Source: Symbiodinium microadriaticum (Eukaryota > Sar > Dinophyceae > Suessiales > Symbiodiniaceae). From it: a stretch of 64,000 bases of DNA. The notes beneath the pieces are model-generated. The model was not told the DNA's origin, ran no database searches, and worked only from the letters and a program-made list of their open reading frames with translations. The stretch spans positions 7,598-71,597 of the forward strand of contig LSRX01001320.1 in NCBI GenBank assembly GCA_001939145.1. Reading direction: 5' to 3'. Below, one piece after another: positions 44,501-55,718 of the stretch (its first letter is position 1; the number at the start of each line of letters is the position of its first letter). A program made the translations under genes and the position numbers.

Positions 44501-47500
44501 ACAACTCGAAGACGTTGTTTTTTTTGATTTCATGAGGCTCGAGGTGTTGTCAGGGCTCCGGAAGGCCAGGCAGAGAATCGCATCTGGGGAGGGGCCCGAC
44601 AGGGATGCTGGGGTTGGCTAAGGTGATGTTTGACTTTCAAAGCTCTTTCCACCGGAAAAACCCCTTGGCGACGGTGGAGGCCTTCAAGAAGGCCTTTGGG
44701 AGGCTGGGCCTCTTCAGCCCTGGGTTGCTTTGAGGGTTTCGGGTGAAGGGCGCAATGCTCTGTCCATACTTTCCCTGCTCGCATAGCCCTATGATTTAAG
44801 TTTCCAAGTGTTTTCCGTGGGTGCGGTCCGTAGCTTAGGAGAAGCTCGCGAGACGTCTTGCTCGTGATCAAGTGCCTTCTGCCCAGTGGGAGCCTCGACT
44901 TCAGTCAGGAACTCGAGGAGTTACGGGCCGCTGCCAGCGACGGCAATATGCGCATCATGACGGATACACTGACCTTGCAGGAGCGGGGTGGAAGGCGCTC
45001 TGGAGGTGAAGCTTGCCATAGGGGGCTTGCACTCAGAATGCACAGACCTTGCATCCTCACCCCTGAGGCTCCTAGCTTTCTCTTAGAGTCCCAGACCCTA
45101 GATCCTAAACCCTTGTGAAATTCACCTGTTTTTGATCTTGAGTGTTGATGCGCCGAGGTGTATGTTCGTATAACCGCACCCTTGTATAGATGTGCATGAG
45201 ATGTTGTACGTACCGCAGGCGCCTTGAGTCCAGCATCAAAAAGTGGCTGTAATAGTGCATGCGACTCCACCCAACCGGTCTACGTTCCGGAGCCGGAGGA
45301 TCGCTGCACTCGTTTCACTTCGTCTAACTTGTGTAAGTAGCGTAGCAGTAGCATTACACCCCTAGCTGTTTTCAGGAAATCCTTTGGGTAGCACTCGCCA
45401 TGAGCGTAGCGGGACTAAAGTACCAAGCACCGTCTTGGGGCACTAGTACCGCTCCAGCAGAAACCAAGGGTGGATCATACATTTATTCTGGAACAGCATC
45501 GGCGTTCCATGACTGGGAGTTCCGTACGTGCATCCGTGTACTTCAACACGGCGAGAAGCAGCGCAGGGAGGCGTTGAAGGATCTTCGAGGGATCGCCTTT
45601 GCAAAGAGTCAGTCTCCTGTGCGAAAGGGTAAAGGACTGGGTAAAACCCCTTTCCTGTATCGAAGACTCCCCACCGAGGACGAAGGGGAGAACCTTCCCA
45701 CCGAGGAAGGGGCAAACACGAGCAGCGGAATTCCCGCTAGCCCATCTAGTGCTCGAAGAGCTAGAGCCACGCCGGATGATGCAGAGAGCGTAGGCAAGGC
45801 TTCTAATCGGAGCGGTAAGAGTGGAAAAGCCGATGACAAGCTCGATGAGGGTGATGATTTCGATGAGGAAGGCAGAGCATATAGTGAGGCTGTGTTCCCA
45901 ACGCTTGACGACGTTGACGATTCGACTATCGACATGTCTGAATGTGTCCAAAAGGTGTTGGAAGGATTGCGCGGCGACGCTTTCAGTGTAGCAAGGGACA
46001 TTGACATAGGTCTCCAGCGACTTCTGTTGCCGGATGGCATAGACCATCTGATTGAGCAGATTAGATCACAAGCCTTTCCATTGCAGTCTGAGGAAGCATC
46101 AGAACTTTTCTGCCAATGTCAGATGCTCACTGGACCCCTTGCGAAACAGCAAGGCGAACCTATGCTTTCATACATAGCCCGGCGCAAACGCTTGTGGTCA
46201 ACTTTTCGGGAGTTGGATCCGGACATTCGTCTGTCCGAGCCTATGCGGGCTAACCTACTGGTCGAACTGTCTGGTTTAAGCCGACAGGAACAACTGATGA
46301 TGAAGACCGCTGCTCGAGCTCACACGGTGGAAGAGTACGCGCGGGTGCTTGTGCAACACCATAGCGTAGTGCACATGAAAGACCGTCTTTTTACGGAACG
46401 GACTCCATACACGGGGCACCGACCCTGGAATAAGAATCAATCGCAAACTCCGAAATTATGGATACTAAGGATACGGCTACGGTGATGACGACGTCGATTT
46501 TAATCAGGGCACCGTCCCTGAGGAAGAGCTTGAATATGATGCGTACGCAGCAGCCTTATCGTCTGGCAATGCCGATGGCGACGAATGGATAGATGACGAA
46601 AAGGTAGCTATGCAGTTGAATGCTTACGCCGCCGTATTTTCGGAACTCGAAGAGGATGAAATAGGAGAAAAGTTCGCAGAAGCAGTCCAACTTGCTTACA
46701 CTGCTACCAACACACTCAGCCAAGCCAAAGGAAAAAGCAAGGGCAAGGATAAAGGCAAGAAAGGCGGCAACTCCAACCTTACCATGGCTGATCGTAAAGC
46801 GAAGCTAGCGGAACCTAAAGTCAAAGAGCAGGTGTCTTCGGTGCGGTGTCGTAGGACACTGGGCAGGGGACGCCGATTGGTAAGGGACAAACCCCAATCC
46901 AAAGCCAACTGGACCTCCGGCACAGACCTGAGTGGCGCCTAAGCCTCAGGCTCCGAAGCCACAAGGGTTTACGGCAGTGGATGAATCCGACGAAGAGGAG
47001 GTCGTCTACTTGCGCAATTCCGTCGCGAGTTCCCATGGCTTTTTGGCCACGAAGGCGCCTTCCCCAGCCAAAAGCGACAAGAGCGGCAAGGGCCGAGGGG
47101 TTATGTCACCGCAGCTCCGAAGATCCGTAGCTTCCGCTATAACGCGTGATAGTCCTCCCCTGGTAGCGATGCTGTCTTTACTTTTGGACAGCGCAAAGGG
47201 CTTACTTATGAGCGTGTCCTCTATACGTACCCCGGGTATGTTCTCGGAGAGTTTTTATCATGGTCCACGAATATTTCATTGTTGTGGACTCGGAACCGAT
47301 TGAGGTTACCCGAAGGGAGTTTCCATTGAGTGGCATGGCACCGCCTACTTCCGTACAGCCCTCGGCATCGTCTGAAGTGAGACCTTCGTTCACTTCCCCG
47401 TGTCGAGGCGGATGCAAAGAGTTTAGCAAGTCTGGCAGCAACGCGTACATAGATATGCGGACCTGTAAGAAATGCGGCATGGTCACGAAAACGAAGAAAG

Positions 47501-50500
47501 AGACACCCGTAGTTGACCAAACGACATGCCTACGCACCGCCACCGAGCGGTCGGGTTCCAGCAAGACAACCAGCCGTCTCAAGTGCAAACTCTGCGGTAT
47601 GTTGTTAGATGAGCAACCTCAAGACGAGAGGAAGGCCAGAACTGCCATAGCAGCAGCTGTACAAGAGTCTAACACCGTGGACTTCGATTTGTTATACGCT
47701 CCATAGTGAGCAGGACCTACCCGTAGAGGTAGTGATCCCTGCCTTAGATCAGTTCCGAGAGACCGTTGACGGTCACTTCGTGACCGAACCCTCTAGAACG
47801 AGGGGTGATCTGATAGGGTACTTACAGGAGTCACTCGAAGACCATGAAAGGTGACTGCCACCACCCAGAGTTGGGAAATTGCGTGCGCTTCGCTGACACG
47901 GTCTCGGACTTCGAGGCGGGGGGTACGTTGCATTGATGATCTGACACACATCCCGCACTGGCCACACTCCCCGTAGTCGATAGGGTCCCAGGCGTGTTAG
48001 AATCGCATGAAATCAAGGGCACAGCCCCTTTGTCGCTTTCGCTCTACGCGCAAGCCCAGCTTGGCATAACCAAGGACGTGAGAACCAACCTGTATGGTGT
48101 TCCACTTCGATCATACCTATAAACATGTATCGTACTCTCGACAGTGGCTTGCTTTGCCGTTAACCTCATAGAAGGTTTGAAGATGGAGAAACAGCCTAAT
48201 CTTATAACTAGCTTTAGGATTCCTTCCCCTCCAGTGTGTCTCAACCGCGCAGCTGCCCGGGATCAGCAGGCAGCAGAGGGAGTTTCCGTCCCACAAGCGG
48301 ACGGAGATCGACGCAGTACATCAGCCACAGCAGCCACCTCAGGCATTACTACTTCAGCTAAGGCTACAGCCGACTTTGGCACACAAACTAGCATTCACAG
48401 CCCGCCACTATGTGGCAGTGGGCGAAAATCCAGCAGCCCGCATTGCGGATACTGTTTACCTCAGATGAGATGGTCCGCACACAGGACCATATGAACCAAC
48501 GACGGCCGAGGTGGATAGAGCAAAGGCTTCGGCGGGCACAATCCCGGCCGCAAGGGAATATGGCATCATACTCACTACGCCACACCCTGGAACTGCTGCG
48601 AACTTGGAGCGGATATAAATCCCGCGGAGCTTCCGCCGTACGATCGTGTCAAGGAAGTCATCGATGTCAGAAGCTCACCATTCAGCACAAGATTCCCACA
48701 CTTCAGTAGGGACAATTTGTCTCATTTGTGCGAATCGATCGGTATCGCATATAGTCATCATCCTGAACTTGGAAACAAAACTGAAGGCGGGATCCACGCT
48801 TTGTTGGAAACGGTGATCGCTCAAGAGCTCATCAAGGACATGATTGAGCGTGCAAACGACTCCTAGTACGGAACACGTTGTTTGGAAGTCGAGCCCTGAC
48901 GACCACGGGAAAGGAGTGTCGTATCTGGCCAGCCTCATCGACTACCACAAATCCCCTGTCACTGTACAGGTGGGATTGGACTAGGCGATGGAGACAGAGT
49001 GGCTGAAGTACGTAAGAGTTCAATGCAGTTGTCCCGTGCGCCGTCACGGAGATGCAAGCTTACCAAGGCAGGTCACGTGTGCATTCCCACAAACTAGGTC
49101 TTGACTGCTAAAAATGAACACTTAAAGGGGACCCCAGAATACGGCCCGAAGTGGAAAGCTCGCTTTGTCGCTTGCGGCAATTTTGAGCAGACCAATGGAG
49201 AAGACATTGGAGCTGACTCTCCCACCGCGGAGCAGGAAGGCATAGCCTTAATATGCAGCTAGGCAGTCTCTTTAGGACTGCAACTTCGGGCAGCTGATAT
49301 TACGAACGCGTACTTCCAAGGCAAGCCTTTGGAAAGACTTTTGATCCCAAGAGGTGCCCAAACACCCAAAAGGTGTCCCAGATCGGGAAATCCAAGACGC
49401 AGGGTTCATGATCGCACGAGTTCCTGTGTACGGAACTACCGATGCAGGCCGGAACCTCTACCTCCGTATAAAGGAGAGCAGTCGCGAGTTTGGGCTACTC
49501 ACATCACAGATATTATCTGCTCTGTACTACCTAATTGATGAAGAAGGCGTGCTCTGTGCTGCTGTATGTACACACGTAGATGACTTTTTATGGGCCGCAC
49601 GCGGCAAAGGAGAATTAGCAACACAGAAGCTTCTCGACAGAGTTAAGATAGGTGAGCAAGACCAGTTTCGCTTTTGTGGGCGAGAATGCACGCAACACCA
49701 CCACCATGACGGGCCGATTGAGATAAACTGTCGTGACAACACGAGGGCTATAAGGCCTATCGATATCCAAAGGAGTGAGAAGGGCGGAACGCCTGTGACG
49801 AACACACAACGCACCGCGCTCCAATCTGCTAAAGGATCTTTGGCATGGGTTGCACGCGCCGCTCGCCCAGCCATTGCCTATAGGGTTAATGCATTGCAGC
49901 AAAAGGTAACCACAGCTACCGTTGAAACTTTGAGAGAGGCAAACCGCGTGGTTGCGTTGGCCCTTAACGATGCCGATAGGAGCTTCTGGTATAGATCCCG
50001 GCTGCCATGGAGCACCGGTGAACTCGCCATCGTGACATTCTGGGATGCGTCATTCGCAGGTGAAGTTGGACATAAACCCCAACGGCCCCAACGTGCACGA
50101 TTGCACCACCTTACTTCGCATAAGGACGCAGTCGACGGCAATGCCACGAATTCTAGCATGCACTTGCTGTCATTTAGCTCATCTACCATGAAGAGAGTGT
50201 GTAGAGCTACATTGCAGTGCGAGGCAAGAGCACGGAGATAGGCTCCGCGCTAGCGTCCTGGGAATATTAGGTCGACTTCCGACAAGGGGGCATTGGGAGG
50301 AAGTTGCCCGCAGGAGTCTTCTACACGTGCAGTATTCGGATTGCCGTAGTCTCACGGACCACCTTTTGTGCCCAATACCTAAACAGGTAGAAGACAACCG
50401 GCTCGGCATAGAACTGGCCAGTTTACGCCAGGCGTTCTGGGAAGATGATATCTTATCCCATGTGAAGCCTTCGCACCATACGGCGACATACTTCGCTGGA

Positions 50501-53036
50501 TAGCAACACACTTGCAACTTGCCGATTGCCTCACCAAATCGATGAAATTTCACTTGTTGAACGAGGCGATTCGCACTAATGTCGTCACGGTAAATGAGGA
50601 ACGGCCACAGTTGCCAGCGACAACGACCGATACCACAATCACGACGGAGTGCGAAAACACTATTCCAGCAGTCGCAAATCCTCGATGCAGTTCGAGTGAG
50701 CACAGTGAGGTGCGTGAGTGAGCATAGGCCGGTAGCATCGCAGACGTTTCACATCATCCCGTTCCTACGTCGCATGACTGCACGTAGTGGAATCAATAGC
50801 GTCACGCTGACCATGATCAGCTGACATTAAAGTAGCTTCATTTTTCATGTACTCGCATCCACTCGGAGATAAGACGGGTGTGAAATTCACCTGTTTTTGA
50901 TCTTGAGTGTTGATGCGCCGAAGTGTATTCGTATAACCGCACCCTTGTATAGATGTGCATGAGATGTTGTACGTACCGCAGGCGCCTTGAGTCCAGCATC
51001 AAAAAGTGGCTGTAATAGTGCATGCGACTCCACCCGACCGGTCTACGTTCCAAAACCCTAAACCCTAAACCCGTCCTAGACCCTTAGCTCGGAAGTGCAA
51101 AGCCGAAAAAAGAGCCAGGAGCAGCGCTCCTTGCTCGCTTCCGTGGATGTTCTGGTATCGCTGCACCGCTCGGAAGGCTACGGCCTGGCCTTGCCCCGCG
51201 GACGCCTTGTTGGGGTCTATTTGGTTTAAGGGTGTCATCAGTGCCGATACTTTGGGCTTTGTGCATGCTCATGATGCTGGCCCCATTCTCTCAGGGTTCA
51301 GGGCGGTGAAGCATGGTTCAGGTATGGTTCTGCCGCAATCCCCTGCCTGCGGATTCTTCATGCACGCCGTACTGTTGGGATGGCCTCAGAAGTCAGAGGC
51401 AGCAGCAGCAGCAGCAGCATCAATATCATCATCACCACCACCACCACCAACAGCAGCAGCAACTGCTGCTGCTATTACTCTTACCACCACAACTACTACT
51501 TGCTACTACTGTCAAGCTAAAGCTGTAGTGCGTGAGACGACCAGGATCACGTTGTAATCAACGCGCGATTGAGGAACAGTCAATATCGTCAAGCATGTTG
51601 CTGCGCGCTTTCACCGTTTTTTGAATGGAGGAGTCTGCTGACAGGCCACTTCGTTGTGCAAGCGCTTTGGACACGAAGTGCAGGAAAACAATTGTTGACT
51701 CTTGACCGTCCGATCTTCGACTTGGACAGGAAGGCTGATTGGAGGCTCAGGTTCCTGGAGCCAGTAGCCCAGTGACAGCTGACGGAATACACAAACCTGG
51801 CTCTTGCGAGCAAGGCCTTGCAAGTTAGGTCGCAAAACACTACATCTTGAGTTTTTCCTCGCAGGCAAAGATGGAGTTATGGATGCATAAACCGGACGAT
51901 GCAATGAGTCATTGCTGCACAGTCGGATGTAGCGACGGAGGCATGCGAACACGGCCCAACGATTGCGCACAGAAGCGGAAAGCATCCTCACGACGACATC
52001 TTGTGCCCCACAATCCTGCAACATCCTCCATTAGGATGTTTTCAAGTCGCAAATTGAATAGTCTGCTTTGACCTAGAAGGGTTCTGCAAGCCCAAGTAAT
52101 TGTTTGCTTGGAGCCTGTGTCTGTTGAACGGAACAGAACGGAACAGCCGACGCGAGGAAGGAACCCAGCACAGTGCGAGAGTTACATGTGTGCTGGGGAA
52201 GGGACTTGGGTCCTAGAAGTATTTCCGTGCGATGACGAACTGGGCACCCTCCACTGGAGCCTGCACCGGGTCTTCGAACTCTCTCTCGCTACTTCGCAGT
52301 TCCCGCCCACAGCTGAGGATGCTGGGAAGCATCCCAAGCATTTTCTTTATCTTGAGGTTGGTGCTGGAAACAAGTTGATAGCCGTAGTCTTGCATCCGCC
52401 TACCAGTGGGGTGCGGCGGGATCCGAAGTTCAGACTGCAGGGGCCCGTGTCGCTCCTGGGCCATGGGGTCTAAGGTACGGGGTGAGGAAGTGGTGCTGAG
52501 CTTTGCACGTGCCACAGGCCAAAGGCAAATGGTTCTTGACCCAACAAGGCCCCATCGCCAACAGGCTCCATCCTCCAATTGTTTGAAGGCCGCAAGCCCT
52601 CGGCCTGGAGCCCAAAACCGTCCATGCCCCGCAATGCGCACCTGGAAGCTGCAGGCTGGAGATGCTGATGTTGGGCAAGCCGGTCATCGCAACAGCGTAC
52701 AGCGGAAACATGGACTTCATGTCGTGGCTGCCGGAGTCCTTTCGCTTCCTCCTGATTCCACATGGATATGTGCAAGTCAATACGTCTGGGCAGTTCCAGC
52801 GTATCTATACATCGGACCAAAGGTGGGCTGATCCAGACGTCAGGCAGGCTGCCAGCGCCATGAGCAAACTAGCCGCAGATCGGGGGCTGCTTGACAAGTG
52901 CCGACAGGTGGTTGGGCCACTGTTCCGGGAGCAGTTCGGCTTTCAGAAAGTTGGAAACAGAATGCAGGCTCGGCTGGAAGCCATTGATGCCCAGCTGGTG
53001 TCCTCGCCAAGCGGACCAACGGCACCTGCTCGATGA
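41582..53036 (+). CDS. Dual glycosyltransferase, copy B (10 exons, interrupted by a Copia element in intron 8)
   Basis: A tandem paralogue of copy A. Exon 1 (41582-42931) has a signal anchor (LLGSLVCILALLSLQSLQLL) and the GT-A core: VLYVDNDIW with D174-N-D176, FNFGFLAASKSG, VVFMHFSG. Its last ~200 residues are almost identical to copy A, while the N-terminus differs. Other exons are 43372-43413, 43501-43740, 43851-44093, 44171 to about 44270, about 44456-44500, 44623-44699, 44839-44980, 51119-51192 and 52655-53036. Key blocks are GGVNVYGWFHGIFG, NLFVANADSTP, YYSIGYWAWELEKFP, VWTPSEF, FDFQSSFHRKNPLATVEAF, VSLHRSEGYGL and LGKPVIATAYSGNMDFM. Exons 2, 3, 7 and 9 have the same length in both copies. 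A Copia insertion (45114-51051) makes intron 8 about 6.1 kb, and intron 9 is 1.5 kb against 95 bp in copy A. Coding exons look intact, so it may still be expressed if the long introns are removed. Confidence 0.75.
42970..43080 (-). repeat. Telomere-like repeats in intron 1 of copy B
   Basis: Degenerate CCCTAAA and CCCCCAA units begin about 40 nt after the exon 1 donor. The equivalent part of copy A (37740-37870) also holds CCTAAAG/CCTAAGC units. The repeats sit at the same intron position in both copies. Confidence 0.75.
45114..45288 (+). repeat. Copia element 1, 5' LTR
   Basis: 175 nt beginning TGTGAAATTCACC and ending GTCTACGTTCC, nearly identical to 50879-51051. Differences are two substitutions and a 2-nt indel. 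The 5' flank is CCTAAACCCT. Confidence 0.9.
45400..46942 (+). pseudogene. gag: gag of Copia element 1, frameshifted
   Basis: ATG 45400 begins MSVAGLKYQAPSWG, matching MSVAGLKYAGAQQWG of element 2. The frame is clean to 46485 through IDMSECVQKVLEGLRGDAFS, LPDGIDHLIEQI and LSGLSRQEQLMMKTAARAHT, a capsid-like core. A one-base loss near QTPK (about 46458) and a TAA then break it. The homologous sequence resumes in another frame to 46942 with VAMQLNAYAAV and a Lys/Gly-rich tract. A zinc knuckle CLRCGVVGHWAGDAD is readable near 46830-46880 in a third frame, with its last Cys replaced by Trp. Confidence 0.8.
46943..50560 (+). pseudogene. pol: pol remnants of Copia element 1
   Basis: Fragments in several frames follow. 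46932-47303 and 47260-47706 carry a two-Cys-pair block (CRGGCKEF, CKKCG, CKLCGM) shared with element 2. Near 47998-48120 LESHEIKGTAPLSLSLYAQ matches the element 2 protease region. At 49105-49340 are WKARFVACGNFEQ and AADITNAYFQG, RT motif A, with a TAG between them. 49354-50241 holds VCTHVDDFLWAA, the catalytic V-D-D at 49576-49584, then TFWDASFAGEVG of RNase H. LADCLTKSM near 50520-50545 is the usual Copia C-terminus. Stops and frame changes make it non-functional. Confidence 0.8.
49573..49587 (+). other. Reverse transcriptase catalytic motif HVDDF
   Basis: The codons for H-V-D-D-F are in the frame of 49354-50241. Copia enzymes normally have Y-V-D-D; here the Tyr is His. Confidence 0.7.
50879..51051 (+). 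repeat. Copia element 1, 3' LTR
   Basis: 173-nt partner of 45114-45288, preceded by a purine-rich GGAGATAAGACGGG that could be the polypurine tract. The 3' flank is AAAACCCTAAACCC. Confidence 0.9.
51193..52654. other. Long intron 9 of glycosyltransferase copy B
   Basis: Contains an imperfect trinucleotide tract at about 51398-51520 (CAG, CAT, CAC, CTG, ACT units). Otherwise no gene or element was recognised. The counterpart in copy A is only 95 nt. Confidence 0.6.
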
Positions 53037-53068
53037 GGTCTAGCAAGGACTCAGCATCCGGGACAGTG

Positions 53069-53372
53069 CCTCTTGACCACTGGCTGTTCTGGAAGTGCAA
53101 ATGCGATGCAACCTGCAACCAATGCTTGGCACGCCGGGTCCACTGCAGCCTCTTGACCACTGGCTGTTCTGTCACTGGCTGTTCTGGAAGTACAAATGCG
53201 ATGCAACCAATGCTTGCCACGGCGGGTCCACTGCAGCCTCTTGACCACTGGCTGTTCTGGAAGTGCTACTGCGATGCAACCAATGCCTGGCACGCCGGGT
53301 CCACTGCAGCCTCTCGACCACCGGCTGTTCTGGAAGTGCTACTGCGATGCCACCAATGCCTGGCACGCCGTC
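53069..53372 (+). repeat. Four-copy tandem repeat, 73-88-nt unit, downstream of copy B
   Basis: Units start CCTCTTGACCACTGGCTG at 53069, 53149 and 53237, and CCTCTCGACCACCGGCTG at 53310. Each runs through GGAAGTG..ACTGCGATGCAACC to GCACGCCGGGTCCACTGCAG. Unit 2 has an internal duplication of CACTGGCTGTTCTG. A single diverged copy lies after copy A at about 40930-41030. Confidence 0.85.
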
Positions 53373-54279
53373 GGGGTCGGTATGAACAAAAATGTATGGA
53401 GTGCAGGGGAGATGAGGCCAGAATTTAGTGTCCCACACATGATGCATCATGTCTCTCCAGGGGCTGTTGGCCCACGTATTTAGCGACAGTGCAAGGTTGG
53501 GTCGATTGGGCGTGCCTCCCCACCTAGTTGGCTGTTTCGCAGTCGGCAGCGAGGGCGTTTGCTTGCAAATCTGATCTGCTTGTGCTTGTTGTAGCTGCAG
53601 CTCATGGGAATCCGTGCTGTTGAGACAACTTCCGAGAGCATTGCTCCAGGCATATCCTCAGAGTTGCAAGGTCCAAGCATGCCAGCTTGTTCTGAGTTCA
53701 CAATCCCGACATTCAGCAGGTATGCATATTTGAGTGTAGCTCTACTGCCAGTGGAAGTACTTGAACCAGAGATGACTTGTTGGGTTTGGGTTCCAATCCA
53801 AGATAAACTTTCTAGCCTTCTCACTGCGCCGCGCGACGCTGCCGTGGTGGGGGAGCCCAGCTCACGCGAGGGGTCTTGGGCCTTAAAGTGTGCGTTGATT
53901 CCAAGATGTCGCTTTACATCTTTGGGCTGGGACCGTGGGTGTGCCGTTCAGAGCTTAAGAGGTTTGCCAAAAGTCCAGGCTTGCAGTGGCAATTATGGGC
54001 AAACGCTGTCGTGGTTCTGGTGATGAGTTTCTGTTCCATGTAATCGCTGAGCGGTTTGCAGATGGAGTCCTCAGTAACACACATGTTGGAAAGACATGGC
54101 TGAAGCCATTACCCAGGGGATGCAGATGCATCTTGCCGGACCCAGTGGTTGTTCTTCCAACATCCCGCGATACCCAAAGCAGGGAGCTGAATGGGTTCTT
54201 TTCTCCTTCCACATTTGCCCATCCTCGGCATTAAACTGAAGACCATCCATCTGAGCCATGGCAGCCTGACTTTTATGCA
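53373..54279. other. Spacer, no recognised gene
   Basis: An open frame at 53604-54023 has no family signature. Nothing else was recognised. Confidence 0.35.
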
Positions 54280-55005
54280 CCCTAAACCCTCAACCTTAAA
54301 CTGAGGCTCAGACAAGGGAGCTTTGCTGTAGGTCTCGGGAGGGGGGGGGGCGCCCGGACTTCTGTGTCATCCGAGGAGGCGTTCAGGCTCGAGACACTGT
54401 TTGGGGTTTAGAAGTTTAGCGTTTAGGGTGTAGAATTTCGGGTGTAGAGTTTAGGGTTTTGGGGTGCAGGGTTTAGGGCTTAGGAGGATTAAGGGGTTTC
54501 TGGGGTTTAGGGTTTATAGGGTTTAGGGGAATAGGGGAATAGAAGCAAATAATGGCGGTGTCAATGCTGACTCAGAGCGCACAGTCAGGTGTTGCGATTG
54601 CTCAGGTCTGAACAACTCTCGCTCCCGCGGCTACCTCCCCCGTTGCTTGTGGCGCCTTCCTAAACCCTTAAGCCGAGGCCAGAATCCTGGAGAGCATGGG
54701 CATCAAGCCTGAGATGCCCCTTGGATTGGTTTCTGGGGAGTTGCCACATTTTCTGTCGCCTCGTGGCGAAAGTGGAGGGCATTTCAGGTGACCCCAAACC
54801 CTAAGCCGCAAATCCCTTCTCTAAACTCTGACGCTAATAAGTCCGTAACCCTAAGCCCTGAACTTCAACCAGCAGGGGCAGGCCATGCTGTCAAGTCTGC
54901 GCGTACAAGCGTGAGTATGCCTTGTGGAAACAAGACGAGACCCCAGGCTTGGAATGCAATGTTTAGGGTTTAAGGTTTAGGGTTCACTTAGGGCTGAGGG
55001 TTTAT
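54280..55005. repeat. Telomere-like repeat field, both orientations
   Basis: CCCTAAACCC at 54281 is followed by TTTAGGG-type units at 54405-54535. CCCTAAG/CCTTAAG units lie at 54660-54870 and TTTAGGG again at 54960-55000. A G10 run lies at 54341. Confidence 0.75.
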
Positions 55006-55718
55006 GGGGATGGGTCCCGATGATCGCCCCTGCAGATTTTTTTCAGGACCTGCAGATTGCCTCTACAGCTCCCGGAGCAGGAATCAATGAGGAGTACACC
55101 TGAGAGCATGTACCGGCAGCGTTTGCATTGCTCTTTGGCCATCAAACAGCACTTTTGACTTGGGTCCGACCCCCTTATATGTATATTAGGACCCTAGTAT
55201 TCCCCTATCAAGAGCCTGTTACTGTAAGGGGGCCTAACCCAACTTTTCACGCTAATTTTACAGAAGCCACGCTGAGAAAGGCCCAAGCAGCACGTCTCGT
55301 TCTCACGGTTAGCCGTTGCGGAGCACGCGCGCTTACTGTCTTTTTTTGGACTAGGGTGACGAGGGAAGCGACAATAACCCTGGGAGCCCAGGTTCGACCG
55401 AGTGGGACTGCCACGTCGCAGGCGGACCTTGATCACCTCTGCGCGGGCCCCTGCGGGACTGCCCTAGCTCATGCCTGGCCATGCTTTTAGAACACCCGAG
55501 CATGCTGCTTACTTGTGATGCCATTCCTTCCAAGGGGCGGGAGGTTCAAACTCATAGACGCACTCCCCCACGAAATGCTTCGATGATGCTGTATTGGTTC
55601 AGATTGAGGTGATGTCAGAATTACCATCCCTCCCACCATTAGCACGTGCGACGCTGCTGACAAGGTTTTCGTTAAACACACTCATGTAGAGATTCAGTTG
55701 TCCAGCCAACTGTCAGCG
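55006..55718. other. Spacer upstream of the sulfotransferase
   Basis: An open frame at 55128-55490 gives no recognisable protein. No promoter motif was identified. Confidence 0.35.

Larger units (their letters stand above)
45114..51051 (+). mobile_element. Copia (Ty1-type) LTR retrotransposon 1, full length but decayed
   Basis: A 5.94-kb element bounded by 175- and 173-nt direct LTRs. The internal order is gag, zinc knuckle, protease region, reverse transcriptase and RNase H, which fits Ty1/Copia. I could not recognise an integrase HHCC or DDE region between 48.0 and 49.1 kb. It may be deleted or unreadable. It inserted into a CCCTAAA tract in intron 8 of glycosyltransferase copy B. AAACCCT occurs on both sides, but the repeat makes the exact target duplication ambiguous. 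The LTRs are far more alike than the wreckage of the coding region would suggest. Confidence 0.9.

Noticed and set aside
51313-51557. Gln/His/Ser/Thr-rich frames
   Set aside because: They translate the imperfect trinucleotide tract inside intron 9 of glycosyltransferase copy B.
53069-53372. CRISPR-like spaced repeats
   Set aside because: Units are contiguous tandem copies with no unique spacers, in a eukaryotic context.
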